From contig MQVO02000026.1 in assembly GCA_001986395.2 (NCBI GenBank), positions 1 through 64,000 on the forward strand: DNA of 64,000 nucleotides, given 5' to 3'. Within the stretch, counting starts at the first letter, position 1. Each line of letters opens with the position of its first letter. The position numbers were made by a program, and so were the translations under genes. This document shows, one piece after another, positions 58,176 through 64,000 of this stretch. Source of the DNA: Irpex lacteus. Lineage: Eukaryota; Basidiomycota; Agaricomycetes; Polyporales; Irpicaceae. The notes beneath the pieces are model-generated. The model searched no databases and was not told the DNA's origin. It was given only the letters and a program-made list of their open reading frames with translations.

Positions 58176-60966
58176 ATGCCACTCCCTCCAGGCATCATCT
58201 TTCTGATTCCACGCTTACCAGCACTGTTCACGCCCCCTGTTGCCGTGTACCTCGCAGACAGGCTCGTTCGACGTCACTTTGGTGTTGTCATTCCCACAGG
58301 ACTGCTGGTGGCTCTCGGCGTTCTGTCGTGGCCCCTCGCGCTCGTACTGCACACTTACTGGTCGAGATGGAACAACAGGCGAAAGGCTGCTGCCTGTGGA
58401 GCAGTTATGCCTCCTACGATTGAGTACAGGCTACCTGGAGGTCTGGATTTGCTCAAACAGTACGTCCGGGAGCGGGAGACAAAGTTCCTCAGTCAGTGTG
58501 CACAGCCTATTATCGTCTGCCTGTAAAATTCTAACAAGCCGCGAACGTCCGCTATAATCTCTCTAGCCTATCGCGTTATGGAGCAGATGCTGCAATACGG
58601 GTATACGTTGAACTCGTACGTGCTGCTCCAAAACCGGGTACGTCGAAGAGTTACATTCAGAGAGACAACCAAATCCGACGTTTCGCCACGTTGCAGATCT
58701 TTACGGCGGAGCCGGAATACGTCAAGGTTTGGATGCTACTTGACACTTCTATCGGCACTACTTAACACCGCCGAAATATGTTTAGAGGATCTTGGCTACC
58801 GACTTTGAGGGTTTCGAGAAAGGTGAGACCCAAACTCCATCATTGAGCCGACTGACTGACAAGTTGCCCACAGGGCCTGCGTTCATTAAACAGCTGGGGA
58901 CCCTACTTGGTACGGGGGTCTTCAACTCTGATGGTGAGCGCACCGTTGATAACCGTCCGTTCGATGATCGTAACCGAGTACTGATACCTACCTCAGGTGA
59001 CATGTGGAAGTAAGTTGTCCATATCTGTTCTCAACGTGAGCTTCAATTAAGGTCTTTGTCTGGTTAGGTTCCATCGCAGTATCAGCCGGCCGTTCTTTAG
59101 CAAGGACAGAATATCACATTTCGATGTCTTCGACAGGTACGTATCTGTCCATAATTACTCACGGCAAGTCACGATGACTCATGGGAAGCATTTTAGGCAT
59201 GCCACCAAGGTGCTAGATTTGATCAGAGGTCGGATTCAAGAAGGCTACGCACTCGACTTCCAGGTAAGGCATCCCTTCTTGTCCGCTGCACGCCCTACGA
59301 CCACTCATACGATCCCACCAGGACCTCGTCGCGCGTTTTACACTGGACTCAGCCACAGAGTTTCTCTTCGGCAGGGACGTATGCTCCCTCGACGCAGGGC
59401 TCCCCTACCCGTCTACCAGCGGCGTCGCACTCGCCCAGTCCGATCTCGAACACCCAGCGAACAGGTTCGCGAACTCGTTCCTCCAGGCGCAGGAGCTCAC
59501 CGCCAAGCGGTCGCTGTTCGGCAGCGCGTGGCCGCTTTGGGAGTTCTGGAGGGGCAAGGTGGATGAGCACATCGCGACGATGGACGAGTTCATTGGGCCG
59601 TTGTTGAGGGAGGCAATTGCGAGGAAACATGAGAGGAAGGCGTGTGAGGTTGGTGATGTGGAGGAGGAGAGTGAGACTTTGCTTGCGCATTTGGTTAACT
59701 CGACGGATGGTAACTTGCCTATGGTTCTGTCCAATCGGTGATGGATTTCTGACTAAATCGCCGACATACTAGATGCTAAGATTATAAGAGACGAAACTCT
59801 CAACATCTTGCTCGCTGGACGGGATACAGCAAGTTACAAGCTTATTCCATCTATATCCTCCCGCTGACCTATCTCGTATCTCGTATCTAGACTGCCATCA
59901 CATTGACGATGTCCATCTACAACCTCTCCCAACACCCTCACATTCTTCGCCGACTTCGCGAGGAGATCCAAGAATACGTGGGTACCGCTCGACCGTCGTA
60001 CGAAGACATCAAGAAGATGAAGTACCTGCGCGCGTTCATTAATGGTTAGTGCTGTTACATTAGGCTCGTATGTAAGCATGCACTTACATTGTCTACAGAG
60101 GTCCTGCGCTTGTACCCTGCCGTGTGAGTACACCGTGTCCATCAGAATGTGTCTAAGGGAACTCACTGTGACTGGAACAATTAGACCGGTAAACTCAAGG
60201 TATGTCCACCAGAATGGCTGTATGCAGCTGGACGCTCTGTAAACTTGCTGGTAGATGCTCAAAGCAAGATACGGTATGGCCAGCACTTACCCCTGGCGGC
60301 ACGCCTCTTTTCATCCCCTCAGGAACGAGGTGAGTTCAAATCTATTATCTCGACATATGCATATGTGAAAACGCGCCGTTCTCACAACTGATCGCATGTA
60401 TAGGACGGTGTACTATGATTTCATCATGCATCGACGCAAGGATCTATGGGGTCCCACCGGTGAGCTATCTCTCTCAAGTCGCGTCGTAGACTCACAGCTC
60501 ACGAATCATTCAAGCGCACGAGTTCGATCCGGATAGGTTCCTAGACGATCGACTGCACAAGTACCTCACACCCAACCCGTTCATCTTCCTGCCCTTCAAC
60601 GCAGGGCCCAGAATATGTCTTGGGCAGCAGGTACGTACCAGGACGGCCCCGCTTGATGCTGACCTACACCACCCCCTTGCTAACGCCACAATCGTTATGG
60701 ATCTACTACAGTTTGCGTACAACGAGATTTCCTTCATGCTCATCCGTCTACTTCAACAAGTGACGGACATCAAGCTCGTGCAGGAAGCTCACCCTGAAGC
60801 TGTTCCACCACCTGGATGGGCGGACTCGCAGTTCTCTAATGGACAGGATAAGGCGAGGATTAAGAGCCATTTGACGATGTATGTCGTGGTGCGTATTTTC
60901 CTTTGTTTACAGCCCGTGATAAAACGGCTCGCTGATGATTCCGTCAAAGGGAGGACTTTGGGTTGA
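58176..60966 (+). CDS. Cytochrome P450 monooxygenase (CYP63-like), many introns
   Basis: The ATG at 58176 begins [18 protein letters not shown], a membrane anchor (another hydrophobic span, [15 protein letters not shown], follows). Motifs: helix [21 protein letters not shown], helix [12 protein letters not shown] (completed by a GC-AG intron, 59829-59890), ExxR as EVLRLYP (Glu codon split by an intron near 60044-60099), PERF-like [10 protein letters not shown], and the heme loop [10 protein letters not shown] with Cys codon 60616-60618. [18 protein letters not shown] follows. All key residues are present, so it is probably active. The CYP63-like placement rests on overall pattern (long N terminus, AYNEISFML) and is an inference; that family oxidises alkanes and aromatics in white-rot fungi. 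About a dozen introns. The 3' end (near 60890-60966) has competing splice choices. Confidence 0.88.
59829..59890 (+). other. GC-AG intron inside the P450 I-helix motif
   Basis: The donor is ACA|GCAAGT and the acceptor ATCTAG, 62 bp. Splicing completes the oxygen-binding motif [12 protein letters not shown] in frame. Using the nearby GTTACA donor breaks the frame. Confidence 0.8.
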
Positions 60967-61270
60967 GATGAAGACTACTATCGACAGCGAAAAGGTATAA
61001 GAGGATAGTTATAGGCGTATAACTATAGTGTGCTACTACAAGTCGGTTCTCGAAGTGATGAATGAAATGCGTGTGTCGTGACCGCCCGGTCAAAGCTTGA
61101 AAGGTCTGAATTAAGGCCCCCGACGCGGCCCTTTCTCGGCCCAGCGGGAATCCCCTGAGATGGGTATGCTCTATGTCGTTTCCGTGTTGTCCGGACACGG
61201 AGCTCGTGTCGTTTCTTTAAAGTTCAAATGTACTTCAGTATCAAGAAAAAGAGTATCACGTACTCAGTAC
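60967..61270. other. 3' flank of the P450 gene
   Basis: No gene seen. Confidence 0.4.
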
Positions 61271-61597
61271 TCAAGCAGCGTTTCCTTCGACAGTTAAAGG
61301 ACGATTGGATGGCTCGAGTGAAAGCTGTTCTTGCCGTTGGTCCGCTTGATGTTCATCTGTAGGGCTCTCACCCTCCACTTTTGGCCGGTCAGCAGAGTTG
61401 GGGTTTCGAAGTGCCTCACATAATGCGTTCGCCATGATTGCTGCGTTAGCAGCTGAAAACAGGCCTGCATCGGACTCCTTTGATGAAACTGACGCAGTCC
61501 TTGTTCGGGCCAGTGGCATGGATCCGGGCTGGGTCCCTGTATCATATCCATGCAACTCAGACGCAATGCTCGTTTGGTGTTTCTTCATAGTGCACAT
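61271..61597 (-). CDS. Hypothetical C-terminal exon or small protein
   Basis: An open stretch of 108 codons with coding-like composition: TQPGSMPLARTRTASVSSKE, then ANAAIMANALCEALRNPNSA and a polar tail ending TVEGNAA. It looks like the cytoplasmic tail of a larger protein, but no upstream exon on the minus strand could be linked. It might be a short gene of its own or a remnant. Confidence 0.3.
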   Translation of the reverse strand: MCTMKKHQTSIASELHGYDTGTQPGSMPLARTRTASVSSKESDAGLFSAANAAIMANALCEALRNPNSADRPKVEGESPTDEHQADQRQEQLSLEPSNRPLTVEGNAA

Positions 61598-64000
61598 GAT
61601 GCATACTTTAGCATAAACAGAGCTTGGGAGGATACTAGTATTACGTACAGGTTACTTATCCTTGGCCAGCTGACGCATCGACTCCCATTCAAGCTGACGA
61701 GCCATATTTATCGCCAGTCAGTTGAATATATCTAAAAATTTGTGATTGACATGCTATGGACGACGAGACCGTGCATTGTGACACTGTGCAATCTGTAATG
61801 GTGGTCGAAACCAAATTCGTTAACCAATCAATTTGAAATTCCTTGCCGCTTTGGTGTCTACAGTCCAGCGCTTAGTGTTCACTCTTGGACGTCGATGTCA
61901 AGGACCGCCTTATGCAGCTTGCTTTCTTCCTTGCTCCCTGAAGCCAATCTAACGACTGTGGTCTCCGGCTACATTACTCGACGCAACAGCTACGTACACT
62001 CCCTCTTTCGTGTAGCTTGCCTGGCCATCGTCATGAAAGTGAAGAGTTTCACAACGACCCACCAACGTCGGCGGACTTCAACAGCGCTGAGACCATCTGG
62101 ATTCGACGTGTGGATCTACGGTCAGCACTATCTTGACATGTACGGACGACGTGGGCTACTGAGAGAGTAGAGGTGGATAGTTGGAGCTTGTGACTTGACG
62201 CATGAGGGTTGAACGTTGAACTCTAGATCGAAGACCACAACCGTGTGGTCTGAGCCTCGGTAGAATGGGTCTTTGTGAGTATGTCTCCATAGACATCATA
62301 TCCCCCTTGGCTCATCTCTATTCTCGAAAACCAGGTGTACAGCGTACTCCCAGAGCACCAGGGGGGCGATGAATACCCACACAGGAGCCTTCGACGGCGG
62401 CACCACGCGTAGCGGCTAAGGGTTACGAATGAAGGCAATTTTACTCTCGCCAACGTCAAGACACACACGAGCCCACTTGATCACTTGCTCTTGCCATGTC
62501 AACGACATGCACGGAGAGAATTTCCTCATAGCATTCCCGCAGAGCGATCGCTCGGGTTAGGGCTGTTGTCCAGGTCTACTTACTCTCTGGCCCTCTGGGA
62601 ATATTTCCATCTTGACACCGGTCCTCTGTGTATCAATGACGTGGCTTGACTTCTGCCATTTCACTCTTTGATTGGTCTAAGTAGGTTCCTTGTAGTGGCA
62701 ACGAGTGACGCACATAGAGCTCCCGTGCAACCTCAGGGCCGCTATCTCTGCCGACGCTATTGACGACTTGCTGCCGAACGGGAACTCGCCTCGTTCATGT
62801 TACACCGGAAGAGCTACCGTTAAACCGCACTTCCTCGTCCCTTGCCCATCGGTCTACTCGAATGGACGGCCTATCTACGAAACCCAAGCTTGTCATGCAT
62901 TCAAGCTCAAATGTCACCATCCACACTCGTTGGTATGGATGTAATGAAGCTTGCTGCTGCAGGGCACGTCAAAAATGCACAGAATACGCTAAAAGCATGT
63001 AGCACGAGTGAGTTTGGGGCGCTGCTGAGTGATTCTGCTCCGGTATGTTGCGAAGAACTCTTGGCGTGGTACCGCAGCATATTCCTCGACGTGGCTTTTC
63101 TCGGTGAGTCTCTTCATATACGCTAGGGCGCTCTACTTGGCATTGCTTACAGAACACGCAGGTCAAACGAATTTTGGAATGGATTTGCATAAACATGTTA
63201 TTCGCTTGGATGTCCCCTAGGCGATACCACAGCGCTCGTTTCGGGGAGTGGCTTGAGTTCGATCTCTGATCGATCGGTTGTGTGCAGAGATTTTGGCCAT
63301 TGAATCCCGATATCGATGGAGCGGTTATTAGTTGACTTTCAGAAGGTGCGTCACATATACACAGACTATAATATACTATCCACCACCACCTGTCTACTTC
63401 AGGTTCACTTGTATAACATAGGCTCATATCAAACGTAAGCACCTGTATAGCGTGTTCGAAAGACCAATATTGCTTGCGTTGGCATAAGTTGACCAGTGGA
63501 TAGGCTTGGTGATCTGCGTACTAGTATGGTCCGTCTACTCCGCGAAGGATGGAGAATGCAGCTGACAACTCGGCCTGAGAGCAGCGGCTGCCTAGCTAGT
63601 AGCGCCATATATTGCCACCTCTGCCTCTATATACCATCGCGAATCGCTCTGCTTGACTCTCAGGCCTCAGGGAACGGTAGCGACGCTCATTTCGCGTGAC
63701 GTCACGCGTTATGCGTATCGACGCTCGTTGCAGACGTCGCCTTCAAGGTGCAACACTTCTTCAGTAAGTTAGCATCTGCCCATATCATCAACACTGTTCT
63801 CTCTTCTCTTAGGACTCGAGGCATAACCATGACCTTCGCGGCGGTACGGGTCTACTCTCCTGACAGTCCCTAGGTCGGCTGTCTCTCCTTTGAATCACTC
63901 GTGTGACACTTACGATTCCTCTATTCTCTCCAGCCTAGTAGCTAACTACCATAGTTCGATCGGGTCGGCAAATATGTGTCCGGGAATCTCGAGGCTGCAA
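61598..64000. other. No convincing gene to the right edge
   Basis: Several 60-95 codon ORFs on both strands lack motifs and consistent splice sites. A plus-strand stretch at 62842-63126 (VKNAQNTLKACSTSEFGALL) is the least unconvincing but remains unsupported. Confidence 0.3.

Noticed and set aside
61895..63130. Several 80-94 codon plus-strand ORFs near the right edge
   Set aside because: No recognised motif and overlapping alternatives in other frames of similar length.
1..64000. CRISPR arrays, operons, rRNA or bacterial mobile elements
   Set aside because: Intron-rich eukaryotic genes throughout; no regularly spaced direct repeats of CRISPR type.

Overview
This is a fungal nuclear window, almost certainly from a mushroom-forming basidiomycete (Agaricomycetes). 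Genes are cut into many short exons by 45-75 bp introns with GT(A/G)AGT donors. The gene families are typical of that class: a FunK1 kinase, a divergent JmjC protein, RING and F-box proteins, a multi-exon P450 that looks CYP63-like, and KDZ and Tc1/mariner transposases. A polypore is plausible from the P450 but is an inference. Nothing looks bacterial or viral, and there is no CRISPR array or operon.

Layout. 0-13.5 kb: lineage-restricted genes (two divergent RING genes, a long Ser/Pro-rich protein with a Pro-Ala repeat, several unrecognised genes). 14.2-15.7 kb: repeat-rich, with two inverted tRNA-like sequences and a 383-bp TA-flanked MITE. 15.8-18.9 kb: a JmjC-domain protein. 19-21.7 kb: repeats rich in a GGAACAT motif that end at a 5'-truncated FunK1 kinase (21.7-23.7 kb). 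24.2-26.2 kb: oxysterol-binding protein (minus). 27.1-28.4 kb: F-box protein (minus).

28.84-48.46 kb: about 19.6 kb of mobile DNA in an intergenic gap that would otherwise be about 0.45 kb. A complete 3,394-bp Tc1/mariner element lies 2 bp from a 459-bp TA-flanked element. That short element was split by a 15,756-bp KDZ transposon with an exact 8-bp target duplication (GAAAGACC), 0.7-1 kb terminal inverted repeats, a transposase gene and two cargo genes. The KDZ element itself holds two large foldback (palindromic) structures. One of them interrupts a transposase exon.

48.5-55 kb: a conserved housekeeping block. DBP3 (DEAD-box helicase, minus) and DOT1 (histone H3K79 methyltransferase, plus) are divergent across about 175 bp; TIF5 (eIF5, plus) follows. 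55-58 kb holds a small membrane-protein gene and degenerate, intron-containing copies of the TIF5 3' end. 58.2-61 kb is a cytochrome P450 with a GC-AG intron inside its I-helix motif. 61-64 kb has little that can be called.

All exon models were read by eye from splice signals and family similarity. Boundaries given to the base were checked against the sequence. Other multi-exon entries give the outer span only.
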